Of a stretch of DNA of 64,000 nt, positions 25,590-34,228 are shown one piece after another. The translations under genes were made by a program, and so were the position numbers. Location of the stretch: contig NZ_BJUW01000006.1 of assembly GCF_007988825.1 (NCBI RefSeq), positions 1-64,000 of the forward strand, read 5' to 3'. The stretch is from Microbacterium aerolatum. GTDB lineage: Bacteria > Actinomycetota > Actinomycetes > Actinomycetales > Microbacteriaceae. The notes below the pieces were generated by a model. It was not told the origin of the DNA. It ran no database searches and saw only the letters and a list, made by a program, of their open reading frames with translations. Position 1 is the first letter of the stretch, and the number at the start of each line of letters is the position of its first letter.

Positions 25590-25913
25590 ATGACTGCCAA
25601 GGTAACGAGCCAGGCGACGTTCGAACAGGACGTGCTGCAGGCTGATGGACCCGTCCTCGTGGACTTCTGGGCCGAGTGGTGTGGACCGTGTCGCATGGTC
25701 GCGCCGGTCCTGGACCAGATCCAGGCCGAGCACCCCGACAAGATCACCATCATGAAGCTCAACGTCGACGAGAACCCCGAGCTGGCGATGAAGTACCAGA
25801 TCACGTCGATCCCGGCGATGAAGGTCTTCCAGGGCGGCGAGGTCAAGACGACCATCATCGGCGCCAAGCCGAAGCCCGCGCTCGAGCAGGATCTGGCCGC
25901 TTTCATCGGCTGA
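25590..25913 (+). CDS. trxA: Thioredoxin
   Basis: The 107-residue thioredoxin has the active site W30-C-G-P-C34, the cis-proline region SIPAMKVF and the C-terminal GAKPKPALEQDL helix. It reduces protein disulfides and is recycled by TrxB. It is preceded by AAGGAACCAGGAGAAGC and followed by a terminator. Confidence 0.97.
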   Translation: MTAKVTSQATFEQDVLQADGPVLVDFWAEWCGPCRMVAPVLDQIQAEHPDKITIMKLNVDENPELAMKYQITSIPAMKVFQGGEVKTTIIGAKPKPALEQDLAAFIG

Positions 25914-25926
25914 TCCGAAAAGCTTC

Positions 25927-25963
25927 AGAGCCCGTCTCTCCTTCCGGAGGGGCGGGCTCTTTC
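25927..25963 (+). terminator. Terminator after trxA
   Basis: AGAGCCCG (25927-25934) pairs with CGGGCTCT (25953-25960), with further CTCC/GGAG pairing inside, followed by TTT. It lies 13 bp after the trxA stop. Confidence 0.85.
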
Positions 25964-25986
25964 GTGTCCGGATTCGATTCGGGATG

Positions 25987-26322
25987 CTACGAGGCGTCGG
26001 CGATCGTGGCATCCCACTTGCGGTGACGGGACCCCTCGTCCAGAAGGCCCCAGACGGCCGTCGTGAGCTCGGGATACTCCAGTGCGATCTGGCGCATGAC
26101 CCGGTAGTTGCGCGCGGCGTTCGGACGCACACCGTCGTTCGCGGTGATGTTGTCGGCGCGCAGCAGGTAGACGACGAGCTCGTCGACGCTGGGGAGGTCC
26201 TCCATGAAGTCCCACGGATCCTCGCCGCTCAGCAGCCGTTCCTGGATGAGCACGGCCAGTTCGTCTGAGGCCTCGGCGCGCAGCACTTCGAGGCTGGCGC
26301 GGCGTGGAACGGCTTCCGACAT
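25987..26322 (-). CDS. Conserved hypothetical protein (about 111 residues)
   Basis: This small, acidic, helical protein (MSEAVPRRASLEVLRAEASDE...) has no signal peptide or membrane segment. It has the look of a conserved Microbacteriaceae protein of unknown function. It lies 9 bp downstream of nothing on its own strand other than the sugar porter end-to-start region (its start is 9 bp from the sugar-porter stop), so the two are probably cotranscribed. I cannot assign a role. Confidence 0.65.
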   Translation of the reverse strand: MSEAVPRRASLEVLRAEASDELAVLIQERLLSGEDPWDFMEDLPSVDELVVYLLRADNITANDGVRPNAARNYRVMRQIALEYPELTTAVWGLLDEGSRHRKWDATIADAS

Positions 26323-26331
26323 GCTTCCAGC

Positions 26332-27774
26332 CTACGCGCGCTTCCTGCCTCCGCGGCGCGGGAGGTTCACGACATCCGTCATCGTCTCGAGCTCCCGGCC
26401 CTTCGTCTCGGGAACCTGGAAGTACACGAAGAAGAACGACACGATCGCGAAGAACGCGTAGAACCCGTAAGCGAAGGTGAGGCCGATCTCAGCGAACGCC
26501 GGGAAGGTCGTGGAGATGATGAAGTTCGCGATCCACTGCGCAGCGGCGGCCACGGCGAGGGCGCCTGCGCGGATGCTGTTCGGGAACATCTCTCCCAGCA
26601 GCACCCAGACCAGCGGCCCCCAGGTCGCTCCGAAGAAGACCACGAACCCGTTGGCGCAGATCAGGGCGATCAGCGACCACGGCTGCGGCAGCACGACAGC
26701 GCCGTCCTGCAGGGTGCCGAACGAGAAAGCGACGGCCATCATGCCCAGCGTCACGGCCATGCCGATTGATCCGGTCAGGAGCATCGGGCGGCGCCCGACC
26801 TTGTCGACGAGCAGGATCGCGACGATCGTGACGACGATGTTCGTGATCGATGTGATGACCGAGGTGAGCAGGGCCTGCGACTCCTCGAAGCCGACCGAGA
26901 GCCACAGCGTCGTCGAGTAGTAGAAGATCACGTTGATGCCGACGAACTGCTGGAAGACGCTGAGCAGGATGCCGACCCACACGATGGGCTTCAGGCCGAA
27001 CTTGTCGCCGCGCAGGTCCTTCAGCGACTCCTTCTGCTCGACGTTCAGGGTCTTGCGGATCTCCTCGATCTTGAGGTTCACGTCGGTCTCGCCGGTGAAG
27101 TCGAGCAGCACCTGAGACGCCTTGTCGACCTTGCCGCGGGCGACGAGGAAGCGGGGGGACTCCGGCAGACGCAGCGCCATGAGGCCGTAGACGACGGCGG
27201 GGATCGCCTCGACCATGAACATCCAGCGCCAGGCGTCGATCCCGAACCAGAGGACGTTCGCCGCAGACCCGGCGATGTTCGCAAGGAGGGCGTTGGACAG
27301 CAGCGCCGTGAAGATACCGGTGACGATGGCGAGCTGCTGGAGGGAGCCGAGCCGGCCGCGCACCTTGGCCGGTGAGACCTCCGCGATGTAGGCCGGGGCG
27401 ATGACGGATGCCGCGCCCACGCCCAGTCCGCCGATCACACGCCAGACGATGAGGTCGATCACGCCGAACGCCAGACCGGAGCCGATCGCCGACATGAGGA
27501 ACAGGATCGCCGCGATCACCATGACCGGGATGCGGCCGAGCTTGTTGGCCAGGCTGCCGGCGAACCACGCGCCCGCCGCACAGCCGAGGAGCGCCGACGA
27601 CACGGCGAAGCCCTGCAGACCTGGTCCGAGCTCGAACGCTCCGGCCAGGGCATCCACCGCACCGTTGATGACCGCGGTGTCGAATCCGAACAGGAATCCG
27701 CCGAGTGCGGCGGCGATGCTGATGCCGATGACTCGGGCGCTGAAGCGCCCGGCTTTGCTCTTGTCCTGGGACAT
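26332..27774 (-). CDS. MFS sugar porter family transporter
   Basis: The 480-residue, 12-helix protein carries the sugar-porter signatures: GFLFGFDTAVINGA in helix 1, GRIPVM loop, PAYIAEVSPAKVRGRLGSLQQ, PESPRFLVARGK after helix 6, QQFVGINVIFYYS in helix 7, DKVGRRPMLL and the final VPETKGRELE. It imports a hexose or pentose, probably with protons. The ATG at 27774 is behind GGGGGAGGGCAC. The 111-residue hypothetical gene follows 9 bp downstream. Confidence 0.93.
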   Translation of the reverse strand: MSQDKSKAGRFSARVIGISIAAALGGFLFGFDTAVINGAVDALAGAFELGPGLQGFAVSSALLGCAAGAWFAGSLANKLGRIPVMVIAAILFLMSAIGSGLAFGVIDLIVWRVIGGLGVGAASVIAPAYIAEVSPAKVRGRLGSLQQLAIVTGIFTALLSNALLANIAGSAANVLWFGIDAWRWMFMVEAIPAVVYGLMALRLPESPRFLVARGKVDKASQVLLDFTGETDVNLKIEEIRKTLNVEQKESLKDLRGDKFGLKPIVWVGILLSVFQQFVGINVIFYYSTTLWLSVGFEESQALLTSVITSITNIVVTIVAILLVDKVGRRPMLLTGSIGMAVTLGMMAVAFSFGTLQDGAVVLPQPWSLIALICANGFVVFFGATWGPLVWVLLGEMFPNSIRAGALAVAAAAQWIANFIISTTFPAFAEIGLTFAYGFYAFFAIVSFFFVYFQVPETKGRELETMTDVVNLPRRGGRKRA

Positions 27775-27843
27775 GTGCCCTCCCCCGTTGGTGTTCACTC
27801 TAGGAGCCGGACGTTTGTCGCGGCGAGAGACCGGCGGTGCGGG

Positions 27844-28827
27844 TCAGGATCCGTACTGCTCTTCGCCGAGTTCGGCGAGGATGCGATTGAGGTCCTGAAT
27901 CGACGCGAATTCAATGGCGACCTGGCCTTTTCGTGCGCCGAGTGTGATCTTCACGCGCGTGTTGAGGCGGTCGCCGAGCTTGCCGGAGACCTCGTCGAGG
28001 TAGGCGCGACGGGCGCCTGGCTGCGGCTTCACGCTCTTGGTGCCGGATGCCGGAAGCGTCTTTGCCGCCTGCTCGGTGGCGCGAACCGAGAGGTCTTCGT
28101 TGACGACCTTGTCGGCGAGCTTCTGGATCTGCTCCGGGCTCTCAAGGGAGAGGAGCGCACGAGCGTGACCGGCGGAGAGCACACCGGCAGCGACGCGCTG
28201 CTGCACGGGAACGGGCAGCTTGAGGAGCCGGATCGTGTTGCTGATCTGCGGTCGGGAGCGGCCGATGCGGGTCGCGAGTTCCTCCTGCGTGATGCCGAAG
28301 TCCTCGAGCAGCTGCTGGTAGGCGGATGCCTCTTCCAGCGGGTTCAGCTCGGATCGGTGCAGGTTCTCGAGGAGGGCGTCGCGGAGGAGGTTCTCATCAG
28401 CGGTGTCGCGCACGATCGCGGGGATCGCATCGAGGCCGGCTTCACGGGCGGCTCTGGTGCGCCGCTCCCCCATGATCAGCTCGTAGTCGCCGTCCTCGTT
28501 CTTGCGAACGACGACGGGCTGCAGCACGCCGAACTCACGGACGCTGTGGACGAGCTCGGCGAGATCCTCGGAGTCGAAATGCGTGCGCGGCTGGCGCGGG
28601 TTGGGGACGATCTTGTTGGGATCGACCTGCGTCAGGTGGATGCCGGGAACCGATTCGAGTTCGGCTTCGGCCTCGGCCTCGGCGGCATCCACGGTCTGAT
28701 CAGCCGGTTCCTCTGCTGCCGGACGGATCGATCCCCCGGGGAAGAACACGTCGACCGGGCGTGCCGCCTGGTCTGCAACGGGGATGAGGGCGCCGATTCC
28801 ACGGCCCAATCCAGTGCGCTTCGCCAT
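27844..28827 (-). CDS. parB: Chromosome partitioning protein ParB
   Basis: The 327-residue ParB starts with MAKRTGLGRGIGALIP, has the CTPase motif GERRTRAAREAG, the helix-turn-helix ITQEELATRIGRSRPQISNTIRLL, and a C-terminal dimerisation region. It loads at parS and spreads to form the partition complex and to load SMC. Its ATG overlaps the parA stop by 1 nt (TGATG). Seven parS-like sites lie within 4 kb upstream. Confidence 0.96.
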   Translation of the reverse strand: MAKRTGLGRGIGALIPVADQAARPVDVFFPGGSIRPAAEEPADQTVDAAEAEAEAELESVPGIHLTQVDPNKIVPNPRQPRTHFDSEDLAELVHSVREFGVLQPVVVRKNEDGDYELIMGERRTRAAREAGLDAIPAIVRDTADENLLRDALLENLHRSELNPLEEASAYQQLLEDFGITQEELATRIGRSRPQISNTIRLLKLPVPVQQRVAAGVLSAGHARALLSLESPEQIQKLADKVVNEDLSVRATEQAAKTLPASGTKSVKPQPGARRAYLDEVSGKLGDRLNTRVKITLGARKGQVAIEFASIQDLNRILAELGEEQYGS

Positions 28828-29750
28828 CAGTTCTCCTTGCTCCGCGCCTTCTGGGACGCGATCTCGACAGCAGCCTCGCGATAGGCGATCGCGCCGGCGG
28901 AGGTTCCGTCGTAGGCGATCACCGTCTGGCCGAAGCTTGGGGCCTCCGACACTCGGACCGAACGCGGGATCACCGTGTTCAGCACCTGTGCGGGGAAGTG
29001 GGTGCGCACCTCATCTGCGACCTGCTGGGCGAGACGGGTGCGTGCGTCGTACATCGTGAGCAGGATCGTGGAGAGGTGAAGCTCAGGATTGAGGTGCTTC
29101 TGGATCATCTGGATACTGCCCAGCAACTGGCTCAGGCCCTCGAGCGCGTAGTACTCGCACTGGATCGGGATGAACACCTCGGATGCCGCGGTGAACGCGT
29201 TGATCGTGAGCAGTCCGAGCGACGGCGGGCAGTCGATGATGACGAAGTCGACGGCGTTGTCCTCGATGTACTGGTCCAGGGCGCGGCGGAGACGGTGCTC
29301 GCGCGCGACCTGCGAGACGAGCTCGATCTCTGCGCCGGCGAGATGGATCGTGCTCGGAGCGCAGAGGAGGTTCCCCGACTCGGGGCTCTGCTGGACGACC
29401 TCGGCGAGCGGCACGTCGTCGATCAGCACGTCATAGATGCTCGCGGTCTCCGCGTTGTGCGGGACGCCGAGTGCGGTGGAGGCGTTCCCCTGCGGATCCA
29501 GGTCGATGACCAAGACCTTGGCGCCGAAGGATGCCAGCGCGGATGCCACGTTGACGGCTGTCGTCGTCTTGCCGACGCCGCCCTTCTGGTTCGACACCGT
29601 GAGGACGCGGGTAGTACCTGTGAAGTGGAGTTCGACGTCCTCGAGGTTGCGCCGTCGTGCGCTCAGATCAGCGATCTCTCGCGCCAGGGGTGTGTCGACC
29701 CCGAAAGCCTCGTTCGGCGTAGTCTGCTCGGACTGTTTCACGTGAAACAT
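28827..29750 (-). CDS. parA: Chromosome partitioning ATPase ParA (Soj)
   Basis: The 307-residue protein has the deviant Walker A K56-G-G-V-G-K61-T-T, Walker B VIIDCPPSLGLL and the ParA C-terminal region with VRVSEAPSFGQTVI. ATG 29750 follows GAGAGGAGTGG. The first codons (MFHVKQ) are encoded by parS site 1 itself, a feature also known elsewhere. ParA moves ParB-parS complexes after replication. Confidence 0.96.
   Translation of the reverse strand: MFHVKQSEQTTPNEAFGVDTPLAREIADLSARRRNLEDVELHFTGTTRVLTVSNQKGGVGKTTTAVNVASALASFGAKVLVIDLDPQGNASTALGVPHNAETASIYDVLIDDVPLAEVVQQSPESGNLLCAPSTIHLAGAEIELVSQVAREHRLRRALDQYIEDNAVDFVIIDCPPSLGLLTINAFTAASEVFIPIQCEYYALEGLSQLLGSIQMIQKHLNPELHLSTILLTMYDARTRLAQQVADEVRTHFPAQVLNTVIPRSVRVSEAPSFGQTVIAYDGTSAGAIAYREAAVEIASQKARSKEN
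29734..29749. promoter_or_regulatory. parS site 1 (inside the parA start)
   Basis: Perfect TGTTTCACGTGAAACA, the general bacterial parS consensus. It overlaps the parA initiation region. Confidence 0.97.
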
Positions 29751-29948
29751 CCACTCCTCTCGATGGCCGCGTTCCACTCTAATCGCTACCGCGGACCTTG
29801 CTTGCACTCCCCCGGCCCCCTGCGGGTCGTTGCGCGAGCCGACGTATCTCATCTAGAGAAACATTTCGGATCGCTCCGCTCACTCAGTGCGTTTCGTCTG
29901 CGGGCTCCGTCCTCCACTCAACGATCCGCAGCTGGCTGCCATATGGGA

Positions 29949-29964
29949 TGTTTCACGTGAAACG
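29949..29964. promoter_or_regulatory. parS site 2
   Basis: TGTTTCACGTGAAACG, one mismatch in the last base from the perfect palindrome. Between palindrome units 1 and 2. Confidence 0.95.
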
Positions 29965-30164
29965 TCCCGGGACTCGCACAATCCAGGGCACGCTCCCCGC
30001 GGGTCGTTGAGCGAGCGTAGCGAGACGAAACGCGTTGAGTGAGCCGCAGGCGAATCGAGATGAACTTCCGTGCAGACCACTTCGACTCGCTCCGCTCACT
30101 CAGTGCGTTTCGTCTGCGGGCTCCGCACTCGGTTCAACAACGCCGGCGCTGGGGTCATGAGCGA

Positions 30165-30180
30165 TGTTTCACGTGAAACG
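30165..30180. promoter_or_regulatory. parS site 3
   Basis: TGTTTCACGTGAAACG, 216 bp after site 2, between palindrome units 2 and 3. Confidence 0.95.
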
Positions 30181-30399
30181 TGATCCAGCGCGACAATCTC
30201 GAGGGACCCCGCCCGAAGGTTGACCCACTCCCCGCGGGTCGTTGAGCGAGCGCAGCGAGACGAAACGCGTTGAGTGAGCCGAAGGCGACCCGAAACGAAC
30301 TTCCGTGCAGACCACTTCGATTCGCTCCGCTCGCTCAGTGCGTTTCGACTCCGGGCTGCGCCCTCCACTCAACGACCCGCAACTCGGGATTCTGGGCGA

Positions 30400-30415
30400 T
30401 GTTTCACGTGAAACG
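30400..30415. promoter_or_regulatory. parS site 4
   Basis: TGTTTCACGTGAAACG, 235 bp after site 3, between palindrome units 3 and 4. Confidence 0.95.
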
Positions 30416-30615
30416 TCCGCCCGGACCTACGATTCAAGGCACTCTCCTTGCGAGGCGTTGAGCGAGCGTAGCAAGACGAAACGAGTTGAGTGAGCCGTAG
30501 GCGACTCGAAACGAACTCTCGCGCAGGCCACTTCGAATCGCTCCGCTCACTCAGTGCGTTTCGTCTGCGGACTCCGCCCTCCGCTCAACGACCCACCACC
30601 GGGATTGCATGGCAA

Positions 30616-30631
30616 TGTTTCACGTGAAACA
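30616..30631. promoter_or_regulatory. parS site 5
   Basis: Perfect TGTTTCACGTGAAACA, 216 bp after site 4, between palindrome units 4 and 5. Confidence 0.97.
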
Positions 30632-30828
30632 TCCCGTCCGGACAGTGCAGGGCACTCTCCCCGCGGGTCGCTGAGCGAGCGCAGCGAGACGAAACGCGTT
30701 GAGTGAGCCGAAGGCGAACCGTAACGTACTTCCGTGCAGGCCACTTCGATTCGATTCGCTCACTCAGTGCCTTTCGACTCCAGGCTCCGCCCTCCATTCA
30801 ACGACCGTCGGCTAGGGCTCCCGGGGGA

Positions 30829-30844
30829 TGTTTCACGTGAACGG
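30829..30844. promoter_or_regulatory. parS site 6 (degenerate)
   Basis: TGTTTCACGTGAACGG; the right half lacks one A, so binding is doubtful. It is 213 bp after site 5 and just beyond the rsmG stop. Confidence 0.7.
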
Positions 30845-30847
30845 AAG

Positions 30848-31465
30848 TCAGCGAACGGTGGCTCGAACCACCCGGGTCGTCTCGGCGATCAATCCCTCGC
30901 CGAGCACCTCGACCCGAACATCACTGAGTCGGTACTTCTTCAACTGCTTCGCTGCGGCGTCGATCTCCGCTTCGGCGTTCTTGCCCTTGAGCAGTGCCAG
31001 CTCGCCCCCGTCGCGCACCAGCGGCGCGGTGAACGGTAGCAGCGTGCGCAGAGCACTGACTGCTCGAGCTGTGACGACGTCGAACTGCTTCGGCTCGACA
31101 TCCTCGGCACGCGCACGCAGGACGGTCACATTGCCGAGCCCAAGTTCCTCGACCTGTTCAGTAAGCCATGCGACGCGACGCTCCATCGGTTCCACAAGTG
31201 TGAAGCCGACGTCAGGCCGTGCGATAGCCAGTACGATTCCGGGCAGCCCGGCCCCGGAGCCGATGTCAGCAGTCGAGCCATGGAAGAGAGGAGCGGCGAT
31301 CGCACTGTTGAGCACGTGCCGAGTCCACAGGCGCGGAAGCTCGAGCGGACCGATCAGGCCGCGCTCCTCCCCCTCTGCGGCAAGGTTCGCGGTGAATGCG
31401 CGTGCGAGATCGATGCGATCGCCGAACAGTGACGGCGCGACATCAGGCTCGACCTCGACAGTCAT
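30848..31465 (-). CDS. rsmG: 16S rRNA (guanine527-N7)-methyltransferase RsmG (GidB)
   Basis: The 205-residue methyltransferase has LIGPLELPRLWTRHVLNS, the SAM motif ADIGSGAGLPGIVLAIARPD, LVEPMERRVAWL and VTARAVSALRTLLPF. It methylates G527 of 16S rRNA. ATG 31465 is taken as the start; a frame opened at the upstream parS ATG closes before it. It follows jag, with parS site 7 between. Confidence 0.93.
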   Translation of the reverse strand: MTVEVEPDVAPSLFGDRIDLARAFTANLAAEGEERGLIGPLELPRLWTRHVLNSAIAAPLFHGSTADIGSGAGLPGIVLAIARPDVGFTLVEPMERRVAWLTEQVEELGLGNVTVLRARAEDVEPKQFDVVTARAVSALRTLLPFTAPLVRDGGELALLKGKNAEAEIDAAAKQLKKYRLSDVRVEVLGEGLIAETTRVVRATVR

Positions 31466-31486
31466 GACTGCACGAGTTCCACGCGA

Positions 31487-31502
31487 TGTTTCACGTGAAA
31501 CA
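31487..31502. promoter_or_regulatory. parS site 7 (between rsmG and jag)
   Basis: Perfect TGTTTCACGTGAAACA directly abutting the jag stop codon and 21 bp upstream of the rsmG start. Confidence 0.97.
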
Positions 31503-31997
31503 TCAGCGCCGGCGAATGACGGTGTGGCGATCGGCACCCTCGCCGTACGACTCGGAGACAAGCTCCCGATCAGCGACGATGTCGTGCACAAGCTTGCGCT
31601 CGTAGCTGGACATGGACGGCAGCGATGCCTGCGATGCGCCCTCGTCAAGCTTGACGACCGCGGCATCCACGAGCTTCTCGAGCTGACGACGGCGCGCGTC
31701 CCGCGATCCCCCGATGTCGAGGATCAGCCGCGAGAACGAACCGGTCGTGCTCTGCACCGCCAGGCGCGTGATCTCCTGGAGTGCCTGCACAGTGTCGGGC
31801 TCGGAGAGGACAGAGAGGCTCTCATCCTCCGACTCCACCGAGACGTACGCGCGTCCCTGACGGACGTCGAGGTTCAGGTCACCGTCGATGTCGGCGATGT
31901 CGAGCAGGCCTTCGATGAAGTCCGCGGCGACGTCGCCCTCCTGCTCGAGCTGCTCCACCGTGGGCTCCGAGCGCTCTGCGATGTTCTCGGTCGTCAT
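31503..31997 (-). CDS. jag: R3H-domain RNA-binding protein Jag (KhpB)
   Basis: The 164-residue protein has a KH-like region (DLNLDVRQGRAYVSVESEDE) and a C-terminal R3H domain (LPSMSSYERKLVHDIVADRELVSESYGEG). KhpB/Jag proteins bind RNA and influence cell elongation and division. Its ATG overlaps the yidC stop by 1 nt (TGATG). Confidence 0.93.
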   Translation of the reverse strand: MTTENIAERSEPTVEQLEQEGDVAADFIEGLLDIADIDGDLNLDVRQGRAYVSVESEDESLSVLSEPDTVQALQEITRLAVQSTTGSFSRLILDIGGSRDARRRQLEKLVDAAVVKLDEGASQASLPSMSSYERKLVHDIVADRELVSESYGEGADRHTVIRRR

Positions 31998-33064
31998 CAG
32001 TTCGTGCCCTTCTTCTTGGCGCGCTTCTTGCTCACCGGCTGCTGGCGCTTGGGAGCCTGCTCCTTGGCCTTTTCTGCCTCATCCAGCAGACGCTGCTGCT
32101 CAGCCTCGTAGGTGGCCATCGGGACGACCTTGCCGGACGAGTCGATCGCTTTGCCCTTACGGGCGAGGCGCTCTTCACGCGCCTTCGCGGCTTCAGAACC
32201 GGGCGTAGGCATCTCGCGGATCACGAGGAACTGCTGAGCCATGGTCCACAGGTTCGAGATGAACCAGTAAACGACGACACCGAGCGGGAAGAACACACCC
32301 GAGAAGATGAATCCCAGCGGCAGCACGTAGAGCATGATCTTCTGCATCTGGTACGCCTGGCCGGTCTTGGCCTCCGGCGAGAGGTTCTTCGAGATGATCT
32401 GCAGCTGCGTGAAGAACTGCGATGCGATCATCAGCACGACGAGGATCACGAGCAGCACGATCGCGACGGTGTTCTGCGTCTCGACTGCGCTACCAAGGGT
32501 GCCGTGCAGTGAGACAGTGCCGAAGATCGTGGCGTCGTAGAACTCCTTGGTCAGCTCTGCGCTCAACAGTCCCACGCCGCCGATGCCAGCGTCCGCATGC
32601 TTGGTGACGTCGTTGAGCACGCTGAACAGCGCGAAGAAGATCGGCATCTGCACGATGAGCGGCAGACAGCTCGACATCGGCGAGGTGCCGTGGTTCTTGT
32701 ACAGCGCCATGGTCTCGCGACTCATGGCTTCGCGCGAGAGCTGATCCTTCTTGCCGCGGTACTTCTCCTGGATCTTCTTCATCTGAGGAGCGATTTCCAT
32801 CATCTTGCGCTGGCTCTTGATTTGCCGCACAAACAGGGGAAATACCGAGGCCCGGACCACGATGACGAGGCCGATGATGGAGAGGATCCAGGTGATACCG
32901 GATGCCGCGGGGAGGCCGACGGTCGTGAACAGCCAGTGCCAGGCGACGAGGATGAGCTCGACAGCCCACTTCAGCGGCCACAGGATCGTGCCGAGGAGAT
33001 CGAATCCACCACCGCCGGAGTCCGGGGTGGGCGTCGCAGAGGCGAGCAGAAGGTCAAGACCCAC
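31997..33064 (-). CDS. yidC: Membrane protein insertase YidC
   Basis: The 355-residue YidC/Oxa1 protein has an N-terminal transmembrane region, the conserved RQIKSQRKMMEIAPQMKKIQEKYRGKKD cytoplasmic hairpin, SCLPLIVQMPIFFALFSVLND, and a basic C-terminal tail ending KKRAKKKGTN. It inserts small membrane proteins with or without SecYEG. It lies in the rpmH-rnpA-yidD-yidC-jag cluster. Confidence 0.96.
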   Translation of the reverse strand: MGLDLLLASATPTPDSGGGGFDLLGTILWPLKWAVELILVAWHWLFTTVGLPAASGITWILSIIGLVIVVRASVFPLFVRQIKSQRKMMEIAPQMKKIQEKYRGKKDQLSREAMSRETMALYKNHGTSPMSSCLPLIVQMPIFFALFSVLNDVTKHADAGIGGVGLLSAELTKEFYDATIFGTVSLHGTLGSAVETQNTVAIVLLVILVVLMIASQFFTQLQIISKNLSPEAKTGQAYQMQKIMLYVLPLGFIFSGVFFPLGVVVYWFISNLWTMAQQFLVIREMPTPGSEAAKAREERLARKGKAIDSSGKVVPMATYEAEQQRLLDEAEKAKEQAPKRQQPVSKKRAKKKGTN

Positions 33065-33067
33065 TGA

Positions 33068-33418
33068 TCAGTCCTTTCGGGAAGGTACGACGAAACCTCG
33101 CGCGGTCAGGTCGTGTCGGAAATGGTCATGAGGGCGGACATCATCGACGCCGCCTTTGCTCCAGGGATTGCATCGCAGGATGCGCCAGGCCGAGAGAGCT
33201 GCTCCCTTGAGCGCACCGTGCTGCTGCACCGCACCTACAGCGTAAGCGGAGCAGGACGGGTAGTACGCACACACGTCCCCGTACACCGGAGAGATCACGG
33301 CGCGGTACGCGGTGAGGAATCCCAGTGCGAGATTCCGAGGGATCAGAGGGATGCTGCGCGCCAGGTCGCCGGCATGCAGGTGTCCGGTGCCCATGGCATA
33401 GGACGGCAGCGCACTCAT
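33068..33418 (-). CDS. yidD: Membrane protein insertion efficiency factor YidD
   Basis: The 116-residue protein has the YidD core LGFLTAYRAVISPVYGDVCAYYPSCSAYAVGAVQQHGALKG and RILRCNPWSKGGVDDV, with its conserved cysteines. The start at 33418 overlaps the rnpA stop by 4 nt (ATGA); an upstream extension in another register would overlap rnpA fully and is rejected. It assists YidC. Confidence 0.93.
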   Translation of the reverse strand: MSALPSYAMGTGHLHAGDLARSIPLIPRNLALGFLTAYRAVISPVYGDVCAYYPSCSAYAVGAVQQHGALKGAALSAWRILRCNPWSKGGVDDVRPHDHFRHDLTARGFVVPSRKD

Positions 33419-33765
33419 GTTCGCGCCTTGGTGCGGTCGAGCCTTGCCAGACAGCGCGTGACATCGGCTTTGAGCTCTGCGAAGGTCGCCGTGGCAGACG
33501 CAGGAAGGGCACGGATGACGACATCCGTGCCCTGAGGAACATCTGAGATCGCTTCCGCGCACACGGCTTTGAGCCGACGGCGCACGGTGTTGCGGATCAC
33601 AGCGGTACCCACCTGCTTACTGATGATGAACCCGAACCGCGGTTCACGCGCTTCCCCGGTCGTCATCATGGAGGTGACGACTCGGGCGCCCCCGCACCGG
33701 ACACCGCGACGGACGACCGACCTGTAGTCAGTGCCTCGCGTCAGTCGGAACGGACGGGCGAGCAC
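33415..33765 (-). CDS. rnpA: Ribonuclease P protein component
   Basis: The 116-residue basic protein has the RnpA motif RFGFIISKQVGTAVIRNTVRRRLKAVCAEA. It forms RNase P with M1 RNA and matures tRNA 5' ends. The start is GTG at 33765, 5 bp after the rpmH stop. Confidence 0.95.
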   Translation of the reverse strand: MLARPFRLTRGTDYRSVVRRGVRCGGARVVTSMMTTGEAREPRFGFIISKQVGTAVIRNTVRRRLKAVCAEAISDVPQGTDVVIRALPASATATFAELKADVTRCLARLDRTKART

Positions 33766-33770
33766 GAGGC

Positions 33771-33908
33771 TTACGCCGAGAGCTCGGTGCGGCCCTTCGC
33801 GCGGCGAGCCGACAGGATGCTGCGGCCGGCGCGCGTGCGCATGCGGGCGCGGAAGCCGTGCTTCTTGGCGCGACGACGGTTGTTGGGCTGGAACGTACGC
33901 TTGCTCAT
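33771..33908 (-). CDS. rpmH: 50S ribosomal protein L34
   Basis: The 45-residue protein ([20 protein letters not shown]...ending KGRTELSA) is unmistakably L34. It lies in the canonical place upstream of rnpA and divergent from dnaA. It is too short for many ORF filters. Confidence 0.97.
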   Translation of the reverse strand: MSKRTFQPNNRRRAKKHGFRARMRTRAGRSILSARRAKGRTELSA

Positions 33909-34228
33909 GGAATCACTCCGGAAATGGTGTCACCGGATGAGTACGACCGGAGACATGGGGAACTGCCCGGAATCGGGCATAAGTCAACCGACTAAGGGTA
34001 CGTCTTGGCGGCGCGGAGAGCAAATTGCTCGCGCGCTGTCCTCGGTTCGTCCGCCGCTTCGAACACCAATTATCCACAAGCACGACACACGCGGCGAGCA
34101 GGACACACCCCTGGTTTTCCACAGGCAGGTTGCCCCGGACAGCAACGATGACTAGCGTGGCATCCGAAGTTATCCACAGGGAGAACGCGGCAACGGCCCG
34201 TCCTCCGCGACCCCTTGCCCGGAGCACC
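33909..34228 (+). promoter_or_regulatory. rpmH-dnaA intergenic region with DnaA boxes
   Basis: TTATCCACA occurs at 34070-34078 and 34170-34178, and the near match TTTTCCACA at 34115-34123. These boxes upstream of dnaA probably serve autoregulation and may contribute to the origin. Divergent promoters for rpmH and dnaA must lie here. Confidence 0.75.

Larger units (their letters stand above)
29818..30810. repeat. Tandem array of five large palindromic units alternating with parS
   Basis: Five units (about 29818-29936, 29995-30143, 30230-30380, 30446-30598, 30658-30808) of about 150 bp each share a left arm GTTGAGCGAGCGYAGCGAGA and a right arm that is its approximate reverse complement (GCTCACTCAGTGCGTTTCGT...CTCAACGACC). 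Unit 1 has a decayed left arm. Each unit is followed by a parS site, giving a 213-235-bp period. It fills the 1.1-kb gap between parA and rsmG; no gene is seen there. The arms resemble extragenic palindromes common in Microbacteriaceae. Confidence 0.9.

Noticed and set aside
29818-30810. CRISPR array
   Set aside because: The units are 150-bp palindromes alternating with parS sites, with no short constant repeats, unique spacers or cas genes.
34025-34228. Longer DnaA N-terminus
   Set aside because: The extension covers DnaA boxes and lacks homology; the ATG at 34229 with GGAG upstream begins the conserved protein.
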